Assembly: GCF_007752935.1 (NCBI RefSeq) | Contig: NZ_CP036319.1 | Location: 5,498,501 to 5,562,500 of the forward strand | Source: Crateriforma conspicua | GTDB lineage: Bacteria > Planctomycetota > Planctomycetia > Pirellulales > Pirellulaceae | Direction: 5' to 3' | DNA: 64,000 nucleotides | Shown here: positions 1 through 9,156 of the stretch, piece by piece | How positions within the stretch are numbered: the first letter of the stretch is position 1 | Layout of the letters: every line of letters begins with the position of its first letter | Notes under the pieces: generated by a model | What the model was told of the DNA's origin: nothing | Seen by the model: only the letters and a program-made list of their open reading frames with translations | Database searches by the model: none | Made by a program: the position numbers and the translations under genes

Positions 1-689
1 CGCATCGGTGGCGGCAAGTCTTCGCCGGCCTGCTGTGCCATCTGCATCGCGATCGGGCGCAACATCAACATGCCAATCCCGATTTCCACCGCGGGCTGGT
101 CCGATGATTCAGTGGCGACCAAATCGGCCAGTTCACCGGTGCCGTCTTCGGCCAAAATCATCGGCTCCAGCATGGTGGGGCTGGCGATCAAAATCGTTTG
201 CGGGTCCAACGCGTGCAGCAGGAAAGGCATCTGCCGATCCCCAAGGGCGTAGACCTGTCGCTGACCCACCATTTGCGGGTCTTCGACCGCCAGTAGTTCC
301 GGATCAATGCCGGCGGGATCAAACGGCTGGGACAATCGAATGACGAATCCCATCGGCGGTGCGCCGCGACCGGCGGGAAAATTCAAGACGAATCGCACGT
401 CCTGAACGCTTCTCAGATCCAGTCCCAATGCTTCTTGCGTCCAAGCCTCGGCGACCTCGATCGGCATCCACTGAAAGATCTCTGATTCCAACAGCAGCTG
501 GGGGCGGATCCGAGCGGTGGCGATGGAGGTCGGTGGCAAGTACGCAGAATCAACTAACGAGCCGCCGGACGCACGTTCATCATCGGATTGAGCATCACAG
601 GTGCCCCCGAACAATGCCATCAAAAGAAACGCTGCCGTGGAAGCAGCTGGCGACAGAATTCGGCAATTCGCCACGGTCGACAAACTCAT
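1..689 (-). CDS. Secreted hypothetical protein (partial, C-terminus off the left edge)
   Basis: Reading the minus strand from an ATG at 689, the frame stays open for about 229 codons to the window edge with no stop. The protein starts MSLSTVANCRILS and has a hydrophobic stretch around residues 15-28 ending near ATCDAQ-like residues (GGTCDAQ), consistent with a Sec signal peptide. After that come a mixed alpha/beta region and a Met-rich stretch near the edge (residues ~205-229). No catalytic motif is recognised. It resembles the planctomycete secreted proteins of unknown function that report on pairwise row or threshold comparisons, but that is only an impression. It is divergent from the kinase gene at 935, sharing a 245-bp intergenic region. 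The true C-terminus lies outside the window. Confidence 0.7.
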   Translation of the reverse strand, partial: MSLSTVANCRILSPAASTAAFLLMALFGGTCDAQSDDERASGGSLVDSAYLPPTSIATARIRPQLLLESEIFQWMPIEVAEAWTQEALGLDLRSVQDVRFVLNFPAGRGAPPMGFVIRLSQPFDPAGIDPELLAVEDPQMVGQRQVYALGDRQMPFLLHALDPQTILIASPTMLEPMILAEDGTGELADLVATESSDQPAVEIGIGMLMLRPIAMQMAQQAGEDLPPPM

Positions 690-934
690 TCTACGCGTCC
701 TTGGTTAACCGGAAGGTTTGAAAAGGCGGAACCAACGGGCGGCAAAAATCGTCGCAGCATGTGGAAAATTCCGCCACATAAACCGACAAAGATGTCTCGG
801 ACTTTTGCCGACGTGACGTATCATAGGGGCTGCGGTCGCCGTCTGCTGATGGCGGAGCGACTTGGTGGCTTATGGACAAGTCACCGGAAAGTCGGCTTGG
901 ATCCACCACCGCACCGTAGCCCCCCACGACGCGA

Positions 935-2053
935 ATGATCTCCACCACTCGTTTCGAACCCACGCCGACGCTGACGTTCCACGGATCGAAGGTTCAGCAA
1001 TCGGATTCACGTCTGGTTCAGCATTACGACGATCTGACTCGGGGCAACAAACTCAGTTGGACCGGCCACTACCACCTTCGCCGCATGTTGGGCAAAGGGG
1101 GCCAGGGCGAAGTGTACTTGACCGAAGTGCGTGGCACTGACGGCTTCACCGTTCCCGCGGCGATGAAAATCTTCAGCCCCGAACGGTACAAAGACACCCG
1201 CAGTTACGAAGACGCGATGGCTCGGGTCGCTTCCATTGCGGCCAAGGTCGCGTTGATCCAAAACGACAACCTTCTGGACGTCCAGAACTTCTTCGAACGC
1301 CATCGCATCCGCGTCATGCTGATGGAATGGGTCGACGGCTATGACTTGCGACAACTGATGTCGCCCAAATGTTTGGAACTGCTGCAATCGCGTCTGCCGA
1401 TCAAGCGATGGCGGTACATCAACGAAGTCATCCTGACCGCCGGCCCGGAACAGTCCCGATTCAAAGCGGGGGTCGCCGTTGCGATCGTCCGCGAATGTTT
1501 GGCGGCGCTGGCGGCTTTGCACCGCGAAGGCATGGTCCATGGCGACATCAAGCCTGCCAACATCATGCTGAAACGCAGCGGCCACACCAAGTTGATCGAT
1601 CTGGGATCCGCGTTTTTCTATGACGACCCGCCCAACGAGCGCGACTGCACGCCGTTGTACGCAGCACCGGAAGTGCTGGAAAACCAGCGTTCCAGTCCCA
1701 AAAGCGATTTGGCCAGCATCGGCTATGTTCTGATCGAACTTTTGAGCGGAAAAAATCCTTTCGCAGATGCGACAAAACTTCGCGATCTGTTGGTCGCCAA
1801 ACGCGAACTTCCCAAGAATCTGCATAAGATTTTGCCCAAGGAAGTTGTGGTGAACGACCTTCTGATGAGCTTTTTGAAGGGTTTGATCGCCTACGACCCC
1901 AACAAGCGGTTCCCCAGCGCCGAAGCGGCCGAGCACGTCGATCAGGGGGCCGCGGCCTTCCATCGCCAGCTAATTATCAGCAACATGTCGACAGAGTACG
2001 ACAATGACATTCGTGTCTGGCTGGAAGAGCTGCGCGAACTGGAAACCGACTAG
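935..2053 (+). CDS. Hanks-type serine/threonine protein kinase
   Basis: Cytosolic 372-residue kinase made almost entirely of the catalytic domain. The glycine loop GKGGQGEVY is at residues 53-61 and the ATP lysine is in AAMKIF (K78). The catalytic loop reads HGDIKPANIM (202-211), so the usual HRD arginine is Gly while the catalytic Asp (D204) and Asn are kept. The metal-binding DFG is DLG (222-224). The APE motif is AAPEVLE. Keeping K78, D204, N209 and D222 argues for an active enzyme. The HGD and DLG variants suggest it may not need activation-loop phosphorylation. No transmembrane or sensor domain is visible. The inositol-phosphatase gene follows after 12 bp, so the two are probably co-transcribed. 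Confidence 0.9.
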   Translation: MISTTRFEPTPTLTFHGSKVQQSDSRLVQHYDDLTRGNKLSWTGHYHLRRMLGKGGQGEVYLTEVRGTDGFTVPAAMKIFSPERYKDTRSYEDAMARVASIAAKVALIQNDNLLDVQNFFERHRIRVMLMEWVDGYDLRQLMSPKCLELLQSRLPIKRWRYINEVILTAGPEQSRFKAGVAVAIVRECLAALAALHREGMVHGDIKPANIMLKRSGHTKLIDLGSAFFYDDPPNERDCTPLYAAPEVLENQRSSPKSDLASIGYVLIELLSGKNPFADATKLRDLLVAKRELPKNLHKILPKEVVVNDLLMSFLKGLIAYDPNKRFPSAEAAEHVDQGAAAFHRQLIISNMSTEYDNDIRVWLEELRELETD

Positions 2054-2065
2054 TGCACCGAAAGC

Positions 2066-2860
2066 ATGGATCAACAACATCTGGACGTCGCCGTTGAAGC
2101 CGCCAGGGCCGGGGCGAAGGAACTGATGGCACGCCGCGATGATCGCGTCGTGTCAGAAAAGTCGCCCAAGGACTTGGTGACCGACGCCGATTTGGCATCG
2201 CAGCACGCGATACGACAACGATTGCAGGCCGCTTTCCCCGACTATGCCTTTGTCGGTGAAGAGGAAGGCGAAAACGACCCACCTGAATCCGTCCGCCGCG
2301 GCGATCCCGATGCGCCGCCTTGCTGGGTGGTCGACCCGCTGGACGGCACCGTGAATTACGTCCACCGTCTGCAAAGCTTCGCGGTTTCGATCGCCCTTTA
2401 CGCTCGCGGCAAAATGCGGCTGGGCGTCATCCTGGATCCCACCCGCGATGAATTGTTCACCGCCATCGATGGCCAGGGTGCTCAAGCCAACGGTCGCGTG
2501 ATGGAATCCAGCGACTGTCAGCAAATCGGCAACAGCCTGATCGCTTGCAGCTTCAAAGCCGGCGTTCAATCCGACGATCCGGAAGTCGGACGATTCGTTC
2601 GCGTGCTGGAACAATGCCGGTCGCTACGCCGTCTGGGCTCGTGCGCCTTAAACATGTGCTACGTCGCCGACGGTCGCTTGGACGCTTACTGGGCCACCGG
2701 TGTCGCCGCTTGGGACAGCGCCGCAGGCACCGTGATCGCACGCGAATCCGGCGCCGTGCTGACGGCGTACAACGGCGACGGATTTGACGACTGGAATCCG
2801 AAGTTTGTTGTCGCAGCAAACACATCGTTGCACCAGAGCTTGCTGCCACTGCTGTCGTGA
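2066..2860 (+). CDS. Inositol monophosphatase family protein
   Basis: 264 residues, the usual length of this family of Mg2+-dependent, lithium-sensitive phosphatases (inositol monophosphatase, SuhB, CysQ, histidinol-phosphatase HisN). Metal-binding motif A is seen as WVVDPLDGTVNY (residues 87-98), with upstream acidic ligands in GEEEGEN (64-70) and D40 in LVTDADLAS. Motif B is AWDSAAGTVIARESGA near residue 218. The substrate cannot be told from sequence: inositol-1-phosphate, fructose-1,6-bisphosphate, histidinol-phosphate and PAP are all possible. It lies 12 bp behind a kinase gene on the same strand, so the two are likely one operon. Confidence 0.9.
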   Translation: MDQQHLDVAVEAARAGAKELMARRDDRVVSEKSPKDLVTDADLASQHAIRQRLQAAFPDYAFVGEEEGENDPPESVRRGDPDAPPCWVVDPLDGTVNYVHRLQSFAVSIALYARGKMRLGVILDPTRDELFTAIDGQGAQANGRVMESSDCQQIGNSLIACSFKAGVQSDDPEVGRFVRVLEQCRSLRRLGSCALNMCYVADGRLDAYWATGVAAWDSAAGTVIARESGAVLTAYNGDGFDDWNPKFVVAANTSLHQSLLPLLS

Positions 2861-3046
2861 CCGCGCTTGCGTGGTCGCTCACGGCCTCCACGCCATTGGC
2901 GACCGATCCCACAGTGAAAGACCGGACGGTCGGGGGCGATCAACACCGCCGTGTCTGACGTTCGTCGGGACCGACCATCGATTGGCCGCGACACTCACAT
3001 CGATAAACAACCTTCGTCGCATGCCTCTTTCACCGAATCGTCATCC

Positions 3047-3658
3047 ATGAACTTTTCTGCCAGCGAACTATCTGCCCGTGCGATGTACCACTGGATGGTC
3101 GGGCTGATCACACCGCGTCCGATCGCCTGGGTTTCCACGCGATCATCCGCCGGTCACGTGAACTTAGCCCCGTTCAGTTTTTTCAATGGTGTGGGCGCCA
3201 AACCGCCGTGCCTGATGTTCTGTCCCGCGAACAACGACGACGGTTCGCCCAAAGACACCCTGCGTAATTTGACCGAAACCGGCCAGTTCGCCGTCAGCAT
3301 CGTCAACGAAGCGGTCGTCGACGCGATGAACATGACCGCGGGTGCGTTTGATCACGAAGTCGACGAATACGACGTTGCGAAGATTGAAAAGGCGGACTGC
3401 GTGACGATTGATGTCCCTCGCGTGTCCGACGCAATCGCCACGTTCGAATGCGAACTGATGCAAGCGATTCAATTGGGCACCGGACCGGGCGGTGCGAACC
3501 TGGTCATCGGGCACATTCGTCACTTGCACGTGGACGACGATCTGGTCGACAGCGGTCGTTTGAAGCTGCGAGACTTGAAAACGGTCGGACGCATGGGCGG
3601 ACCATTGTACTGCCGCACCAATGACCTGTTCGATCTGGCGCGGCCGTCGCAAGACTAG
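3047..3658 (+). CDS. Flavin reductase-like domain protein (DIM6/NTAB family)
   Basis: The ATG at 3047 was chosen because the 32 residues ahead of it in the open frame are polar, low-complexity and unlike the family. The family fold begins at ARAMYHWMVGLITPRPIAWV, which is typical of FMN-binding split-barrel flavin reductases. Further family hallmarks are LAPFSFFNGVGAKPPCLMFC, the DTLRNLTETGQFAVSIV segment and the C-terminal KTVGRMGGPLYCRT. Such proteins bind FMN and act either as NAD(P)H:flavin reductases or as FMN-binding proteins of unknown substrate. The 203-residue length is normal. It lies 186 bp behind the inositol-phosphatase gene, so shared transcription is uncertain. Confidence 0.88.
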   Translation: MNFSASELSARAMYHWMVGLITPRPIAWVSTRSSAGHVNLAPFSFFNGVGAKPPCLMFCPANNDDGSPKDTLRNLTETGQFAVSIVNEAVVDAMNMTAGAFDHEVDEYDVAKIEKADCVTIDVPRVSDAIATFECELMQAIQLGTGPGGANLVIGHIRHLHVDDDLVDSGRLKLRDLKTVGRMGGPLYCRTNDLFDLARPSQD

Positions 3659-3724
3659 ACGCTGTCGGACGTAGGGCCGGTGACCGGCCGGACGAACCGA
3701 CCGTGTCGGACCCCTGTTCGCGAA

Positions 3725-4600
3725 TCAGGAGTAGAAACTGTACGCCTGGTTCCGCGGATCGAAATCGGCGTCGGTCAAACCGACGTTCGTTTTCAGGTTC
3801 AAATAGGTGTATTCTTCAATCACCTGCAGCGGATCGCCGGCACGTCGTGGCCAGTCATAGGCGACGTAGCGAACCGGCACCTTCAGTTGATCATCGATAA
3901 AGATCTGGGCCTGATAGAAAATCAACTCAGGACGTCGCGTCGGCTGTGTGACCTGCAACACAGTACATACGCGATCCTTGACCCGAGCATTGCGGCGGAA
4001 TTCGCAAGTCACATCGGGGTACTTTCGCGCGGTTTCACCACGTTCGATCAGCTTGACGATCAGGTTTTCGATGCCGACTTCGGTCATCGGATAACGCTGG
4101 CCCCGCATTGCCAACATGCCATCGGGCGGAATCGTGACCGTCGGCAAGAACTTGCCTTTGAACCCACCCTCGTGTGCGACCAGATTGCCGTTGTTCTGGC
4201 CTTCGACATAGATGACTTCACGGCCTTTGACCGTCGTCGGCTTCAAGAACTGGATGTACACACTTAGCGGCTGGACCACACGTCCGCTGGCAACCTTGCG
4301 ATTGCGAATCTTGGTGTACATGAATTCCTGTTCGCCGATCGTTCCGCCGACGTTTTCTCGTTTGACCAAGATGGCGGTGTAATCGTTGATGTTTGCCCGA
4401 CAGGAATCCAGGGCTTCACGAGCCATTTGCAGGGCACGATCCAACGGCTTTGCCGCGTGAAGGACGCCCGCGGACGAGTTGGCGACACGGTGCACCGGTT
4501 CAACCAAACCGTTGTTTTCAGCAGCAATCGCGGGCAGTGCGGAACCGCCCGCTGCCACGGCGCCCATGGCGGTCAAGAATTGACGTCGTTGGTATTGCAT
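3725..4600 (-). CDS. DUF1571 domain protein, exported
   Basis: 291 residues from the ATG at 4600; the frame is open further upstream to 4738 but that part is polar and unlike an export signal. The N-terminus MQYQRRQFLTAMGAVAAGG looks like a twin-arginine (Tat) signal, with RRQFL followed by a hydrophobic stretch and ALPAIAAE. The mature part matches the DUF1571 pattern common in planctomycetes: YTAILVKRENVGGTIGEQ, then a VYIQFLKPTTVKGREVIYV strand and an EYTYLNLKTNVGLTDADFD tail. DUF1571 proteins resemble the LolA/LolB-type lipid-carrier fold, but the function is unknown. An AAGGATGCTGGG stretch ahead of the start could act as ribosome binding site. Confidence 0.85.
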   Translation of the reverse strand: MQYQRRQFLTAMGAVAAGGSALPAIAAENNGLVEPVHRVANSSAGVLHAAKPLDRALQMAREALDSCRANINDYTAILVKRENVGGTIGEQEFMYTKIRNRKVASGRVVQPLSVYIQFLKPTTVKGREVIYVEGQNNGNLVAHEGGFKGKFLPTVTIPPDGMLAMRGQRYPMTEVGIENLIVKLIERGETARKYPDVTCEFRRNARVKDRVCTVLQVTQPTRRPELIFYQAQIFIDDQLKVPVRYVAYDWPRRAGDPLQVIEEYTYLNLKTNVGLTDADFDPRNQAYSFYS

Positions 4601-5048
4601 CCCAGCATCCTTGCGGGTGAAGAATTGTTGGCGTTTCCGATGGGCCCTGGCATCACCGTTTCCGTTGCCATTGGGCCGGTTGCTTTGCACTAGAAATCGA
4701 ACCCAAGCCCCCAGCTTGTTGACCACATTGCTGGGCACCGGAGCATCCGATTCACGAAGTGCAAACCGCTCAATCCTCGCGTTCGTTACCGGATCTCGTA
4801 TCGTCGAGACCTTCGGTCAAGATTTGATAGCGATTTGGGGCCCTGGGTGGCCAGAGGAATCCGGACGTTTTCGACGAATCTGATGAAGGAATTCACCTCG
4901 CTATCGCGTGAACCACTGATCCCACGGGCTTTCCGAGCGAATTAGTTCACCCGATTCGTTGATGGCTGCCGATAAAAACAACACCGTAGCCTTTGCGCAA
5001 TCGGCAAAGTCGGCCCCATCGCCTGTCCAAAATGCACACGGATGCCTC
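4601..5048. other. Divergent intergenic region (no supported gene)
   Basis: 448 bp between the DUF1571 gene (minus) and the small secreted protein (plus). Both flanking frames stay open for 90-140 bp into this region, but those extensions look non-coding. It should carry two divergent promoters. I cannot assign a specific operator or hairpin here. Confidence 0.4.
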
Positions 5049-5642
5049 ATGATTTCGTTGGACACCCGTACCACATTCTTGTCGCCGCGATCCATCGTCG
5101 CCGAGCCGTGCTCGTTCGTCTGGATAGGTGCGGTGGCGATTGCGATCCTTCTGACAGACGCCGCGCAATCCACTGCCCAGCATTCGGCGAACCGGGGCTT
5201 TGAATCGGCAGCGCAGCACGATGCGACACAGCCATCCGCCTGGCAGCACGCCGATACTTGGCAGCCAACGCCACCCCCACATCGGATCCTGCGTTCACCC
5301 GCCAGCCGCTCGACACGCCCCGTGACCGATCCTCATTCGTCGTCTGCCGTCGTTGGCCCCCCACAGTCCATGCCGGGAACACCGCCACCGCCGCAAGTGT
5401 CATCGGCCACCCACCACGTGAAACGAGTTTGGGATCACGCGACATCCGGACCTTGGTCCGCATCGGTGAATCGCAAATGGGATGCGATGAACCAGAAACC
5501 TGGCCCCGCGATTCCGTCGGCCGCCACCCGACCGGCCTGGAAGACACCCTATTCGTATGGCTATTTCGGTGCCCGCGGATCGCGGCATTGGTCTCGCCAG
5601 TACGGCTACCGCGACGGATACAGCCAGTGGACGCTTCGCTAA
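5049..5642 (+). CDS. Small exported Pro/Ser/His-rich protein with a C-terminal Tyr/Gly/Trp motif
   Basis: The frame is open from 4959, but the ATG at 5049 puts a plausible signal peptide first: charged start, then VWIGAVAIAILLTDAAQ, cleaved near STAQ. About 197 residues result. The middle is rich in Pro, Ser, Thr and His and is probably disordered. The last 30 residues are aromatic and conserved-looking: PYSYGYFGARGSRHW, then YGYRDGYSQW at the end. I recall this kind of YGYFGA...QW tail from small secreted planctomycete proteins of unknown function. No enzyme motif is seen. It may be a surface or matrix protein, but that is a guess. Confidence 0.6.
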   Translation: MISLDTRTTFLSPRSIVAEPCSFVWIGAVAIAILLTDAAQSTAQHSANRGFESAAQHDATQPSAWQHADTWQPTPPPHRILRSPASRSTRPVTDPHSSSAVVGPPQSMPGTPPPPQVSSATHHVKRVWDHATSGPWSASVNRKWDAMNQKPGPAIPSAATRPAWKTPYSYGYFGARGSRHWSRQYGYRDGYSQWTLR

Positions 5643-5844
5643 TGCCCAGCGGACGCTTCGCCAAGGCATCGATCCTGGCGATGTTGCATTGGATCGGCTA
5701 CGTCGGCTGCGCGAATCACAGCGGTGGGAAACGGTAAATCAAGGCCGCTGCGAATCGGGGCGGTTCGCCGAGGAAAAAAATGATCTAGGATGCAGGCAAA
5801 ACGCAACTTCCTCGGACACCACCATTTCGCTTCATTCGCCCGCC

Positions 5845-6696
5845 ATGAACGCCCCGCAAGCCCAACGACCAGCCCCCGCCCCGGCCGAAAATTCCGTCGT
5901 CCCTGAAAACGGATGGCACTGCGGCCATTTCTTCTATCGTTTCGATCGCGATGCGTTACCCGACCGCTTGTCGGATGATCTGGCCCAGCGATTTCGTGAA
6001 GCGTTCGCGCCCGCCGAATCGGTTCCCCAACGCCTGGCGTCCTACTGGATCAGTGGTCACGAAGTCGATTTCGGCGTCATGGTCATGGACCCTGATCCCG
6101 CGGTGGTGGATTCGATTCACCAGAGATTGCAGTCCGGCGGTCTGGGCAAAGTCATCAAGCCGGCGTGGTCCTTTGTTTCAATCAGCGAGGTCAGCGAATA
6201 CGTCCCAAGCGTTGAACAATACCGCGAACGACTGATCCGCGAAGGAACACAACCTGATGCACCGGAGTTGGCGGCAAAAGTCGCCGCTTATGAAAGACGG
6301 TTGCCGATGATGAATCAGCAACGCTTGAAACCGGAGATCCCGGATTGGCCTGCGGCGTGCTTTTACCCGATGAACAAGAGCCGTGTCCCTGGGGCGAATT
6401 GGTTCAGCGAACCGTTCAGCCGGCGCAATGCCATGATGGCGCAGCACGCACAAAGCGGGATCGCCTTTGCCAACCGGGTCAGCCAATTGATCAGCGTCGG
6501 CGTCGGGCTGGATGATTGGGAATGGATGGTCACGCTTTGGGCCCGCAACCCGCAATTCTTGAAAGATATCGTCTATCAAATGCGTTTCGACGAAGCGAGC
6601 GCCAAGTACGCGGAATTCGGTCCCTTTTACGTCGGCTATCAAGCGGACGCCGACGCCATCATGCGACATTGCCGGGTTGCCCCGACGACACCCTAA
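5845..6696 (+). CDS. hemQ: HemQ-type coproheme decarboxylase (chlorite-dismutase family)
   Basis: 283 residues from the ATG at 5845; the frame upstream is open for 96 more codons but looks non-coding. The C-terminal half carries the HemQ signatures: CFYPMNKSR (Y174 is the position of the catalytic tyrosine), MMAQHAQSG with H201 as the expected proximal haem ligand, then VGLDDWEWMVTLWA and MRFDEASAKYAEFGPFYVG. Family members oxidatively decarboxylate Fe-coproporphyrin III to haem b in the coproporphyrin-dependent pathway. The Gln/Arg of true chlorite dismutases is not apparent, which favours HemQ. No other haem-synthesis gene is adjacent. The flippase gene starts 24 bp downstream, so they may be co-transcribed. 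Confidence 0.88.
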   Translation: MNAPQAQRPAPAPAENSVVPENGWHCGHFFYRFDRDALPDRLSDDLAQRFREAFAPAESVPQRLASYWISGHEVDFGVMVMDPDPAVVDSIHQRLQSGGLGKVIKPAWSFVSISEVSEYVPSVEQYRERLIREGTQPDAPELAAKVAAYERRLPMMNQQRLKPEIPDWPAACFYPMNKSRVPGANWFSEPFSRRNAMMAQHAQSGIAFANRVSQLISVGVGLDDWEWMVTLWARNPQFLKDIVYQMRFDEASAKYAEFGPFYVGYQADADAIMRHCRVAPTTP

Positions 6697-6720
6697 TCCG
6701 GTCGCCCCAAGCCACCATCC

Positions 6721-8220
6721 ATGTCGCCAGACGATTCCAACGATGCCGATGCCGCTTCGCCGAATGCATCCGCTGCGACCGGCGAACCGATCGGGGCGCC
6801 ACCCGTCGAAACCGATTCGCTCCAGCGACGTTCGTGGCCGCGGCGGGCCTTGAATCGATTGGAAATCGACCGGGCGACATTTTTTGCGATGTCTGCCCGG
6901 TACTGGAAATTGGTGGCCGGCCCGATCACGGTTTTGTTGATCGCGCGCTACTTTTCGCCGGAGGTCCAGGGCTACTTCTACATGTTCAACACGGTTCTGG
7001 GATTTCAAACCTACTTTGAGATTTCGATCCCACAGGCGATCGTGATGAACACCAGCCACTTGTGGTCCAAACTGCAGTGGTCCACGGACGGAGGTTTGAC
7101 CGGTGACGCCGGTGCGTTGGCACGCTTGGGCAGTCTGTTGCGAACGGCGGCGGCCGCCTTTGCCGCGTTGGCGGTGGTGTCAGGGATCACCTTGGCCGCG
7201 GTCGGTATTTGGATGTTTTCGCGCGCCGAGTCGTCCGACCAAATTGACTGGTTTTTCCCTTGGCTGGGCCTCGTCGGGTTTGCGGTCCTGACGTTCGCTT
7301 TGACTCCCTTTCTGTCGGTGTTGGAAGGGTGCCATCAGGTGCGACCGGTGTACCGGATGCACCTGACGCGAGAAATCGTCGGCAACCTTGTGGTTTGGGG
7401 GACCATGGCCGCAGGCGCCAATTTATGGGTCCCCGTATTTGTGATGGCCGTTCGGCTGTTGATCGAAATCGGCTTGCTGATCGGCAGCTATCGCAGACTG
7501 TTTGGAACCCTATGGCACGCGCCACGAACCGATTCGCTGGATTGGCGTTTGGAAGTCATGCCCTTTCAAATTCGCTTGTTTTTGAAAGGGGTCTTCGCAT
7601 TCCTGCGGTCCGACCTGATGCACGTCTTGGTTTTCAACCTGCAGGGCCCCGTCGTTGGCGGGCAAATGGGTTTGACTTGGACGATTTTGTCCTCCATCCG
7701 TAACGCCTGTTCGTCTTGGGTTCGAACACGTGTGCCCCAATTGGGAACACTGATCCAGAAACGGGATTGGAACGAAGCCGACCGAATCCTGTTCCGCGTC
7801 GGCAGGATCGCCGTCGTCGTGATGACGGCGTTGGTTCTGGCAGTCGTCGCGGTGATCGTGCTGATGAACGCCGGTGCCCTTCACATCGCCGACCGATTTT
7901 TAGGTCCGGCGCCGACCTTCTTCCTGGCGATCGGCCTGGTCGCGGCGTTGATCAAAGAATTCCAGTGGTTGTATCTGCATGCCCACGGCCGATCACCGTA
8001 CTTGGGATTCAGCGTGGTCGGCAGTCTGGTTTGCGGCGTGGTGATCGTCGCGGCGGTGATGTCGCATGGTGCCACCGGCGCGGCTGTCGCTTTTGCTTTG
8101 CTTCAAGCGATCTTTCTACTGCCGCTATCGACCTGGGCGTTTGGCCATTTGCGACGCCAATGGCACAACGACGATGCATCCGCCGCCACGAGCGTCACGT
8201 CGACCGCGACCGGCGTTTGA
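6721..8220 (+). CDS. MOP-superfamily flippase-like membrane protein
   Basis: 499 residues. The first ~60 are polar and acidic and likely cytoplasmic. The rest shows about 12-14 hydrophobic segments, for example YWKLVAGPITVLLIARYF near the start and LVVWGTMAAGANLWVPVFVM and AVVAVIVLMNAGALHIADRF later. The layout, the N-terminal SPEVQGYFYMFNTVLGFQ and the long paired hydrophobic helices fit polysaccharide flippases (Wzx/MOP-type) rather than a major-facilitator protein. The likely role is flipping a lipid-linked sugar or similar precursor across the inner membrane. No glycosyltransferase gene is nearby, so the substrate is open. Confidence 0.75.
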   Translation: MSPDDSNDADAASPNASAATGEPIGAPPVETDSLQRRSWPRRALNRLEIDRATFFAMSARYWKLVAGPITVLLIARYFSPEVQGYFYMFNTVLGFQTYFEISIPQAIVMNTSHLWSKLQWSTDGGLTGDAGALARLGSLLRTAAAAFAALAVVSGITLAAVGIWMFSRAESSDQIDWFFPWLGLVGFAVLTFALTPFLSVLEGCHQVRPVYRMHLTREIVGNLVVWGTMAAGANLWVPVFVMAVRLLIEIGLLIGSYRRLFGTLWHAPRTDSLDWRLEVMPFQIRLFLKGVFAFLRSDLMHVLVFNLQGPVVGGQMGLTWTILSSIRNACSSWVRTRVPQLGTLIQKRDWNEADRILFRVGRIAVVVMTALVLAVVAVIVLMNAGALHIADRFLGPAPTFFLAIGLVAALIKEFQWLYLHAHGRSPYLGFSVVGSLVCGVVIVAAVMSHGATGAAVAFALLQAIFLLPLSTWAFGHLRRQWHNDDASAATSVTSTATGV

Positions 8221-8325
8221 TATTCTGAATCAACGCCGATCATTGTTGCCTTCTGCTGGGCAAATCGATGCTTCGCTTCGCTGCTTTGATGGATTGTCAG
8301 GCGACGATCCAAAACGACAGACCGC

Positions 8326-8973
8326 TTACAGATTTTTGACTCGCAGGTTCCGGAAATACGCTTTGCTGTCCGGATCGTGAGCTTGCAGGGCAAAAGTGCC
8401 TTCGCCCAAACGACGTTCAAAGCTATCGCTGAAAGCTTCCTGGTCACTGGGTTCGGTGTACTGAACCATGACTTTTCCGTTGACTTTCAACGTGATTTCT
8501 TTACCGCGAACGATGATTTCTTGCGTGTACCATTCGTTGTCTTTCAAACCTGGATCGTCGACGTTTTTGACGCTGTACAGCGAACTGGTCTTCTTGGGAT
8601 CCTTGTGCGTGATGTTGACCTGGCATTCGTAGCCATACTTTGGCCAACCGCTCGGCTGGTACTTGGTGTGAAAGTAGATCCCGGAATTGCTTCCGGGCGT
8701 CGTCATGACCTCCGCCTTGAAATGAAAGTCTTTGAAGGGTGCCAATTCGCCGACGTAAAACAAGTGGGCTCTGGGGCCTTCGCAAACCAACTTGCCGTCT
8801 TCCACCTTCCAAGAATCTGGATTCTCCTCCGACACCTTCCAACCATCCAGCGACTGGCCGTCAAACAGGGCAACGAAACCTTCATCGGATCCGGAGGGTG
8901 AGTCCGCCGAGGCGGGGACAGCAGCGACGACGCACGATGCAATGACCAGACCGGCCAAACAGACTTTCGACAT
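8326..8973 (-). CDS. DUF1080 domain protein, secreted (3-keto-disaccharide hydrolase-like)
   Basis: 215 residues from the ATG at 8973, which starts a signal peptide (MSKVCLAGLVIASCVVAAV, then PASADS). The frame extends upstream but with no signal-like character. The mature protein opens with GFVALFDGQSLDGWKVSEEN, the classical DUF1080 start, followed by WKVEDGKLVCEG, FKAEVMTTPGSNSGIYFHT and NGKVMVQYTEP. DUF1080 is a concanavalin-like lectin/glucanase fold; some members hydrolyse 3-keto-glycosides. It is one of two DUF1080 proteins in the window (the other is at 17.2 kb). Exported, probably periplasmic. Confidence 0.9.
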   Translation of the reverse strand: MSKVCLAGLVIASCVVAAVPASADSPSGSDEGFVALFDGQSLDGWKVSEENPDSWKVEDGKLVCEGPRAHLFYVGELAPFKDFHFKAEVMTTPGSNSGIYFHTKYQPSGWPKYGYECQVNITHKDPKKTSSLYSVKNVDDPGLKDNEWYTQEIIVRGKEITLKVNGKVMVQYTEPSDQEAFSDSFERRLGEGTFALQAHDPDSKAYFRNLRVKNL

Positions 8974-9075
8974 GGGGGGGCACCTAAAGGCGGGCGGTGA
9001 AGGGGGCAGGAAACGAAGGGTCGATGCCGCGGAAAAAACGAATCGACCGACGCTCAGATTCGCCACAGTCTACAT

Positions 9076-9115
9076 GAAAACAAAAAACGCTTGTTCCGAC
9101 ATGGAACAAGCGTTT
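9076..9115 (-). terminator. Rho-independent terminator of the c-type cytochrome gene
   Basis: A perfect 13-bp stem, AAACGCTTGTTCC at 9085-9097 and GGAACAAGCGTTT at 9103-9115, encloses a 5-nt loop. Read on the minus strand it is followed directly by a T-rich stretch (9076-9087). It sits about 40 bp beyond the stop at 9157, in the right place and orientation to end the gene. Confidence 0.85.
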
Positions 9116-9156
9116 CGTTGATTCAAATGATGACCGGTGGTCCGGCGATGGCGATC

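Noticed and set aside
1007-1963. 318-codon minus-strand frame opposite the first kinase
   Set aside because: No motif, unusual composition, and it lies wholly within the clear kinase gene.
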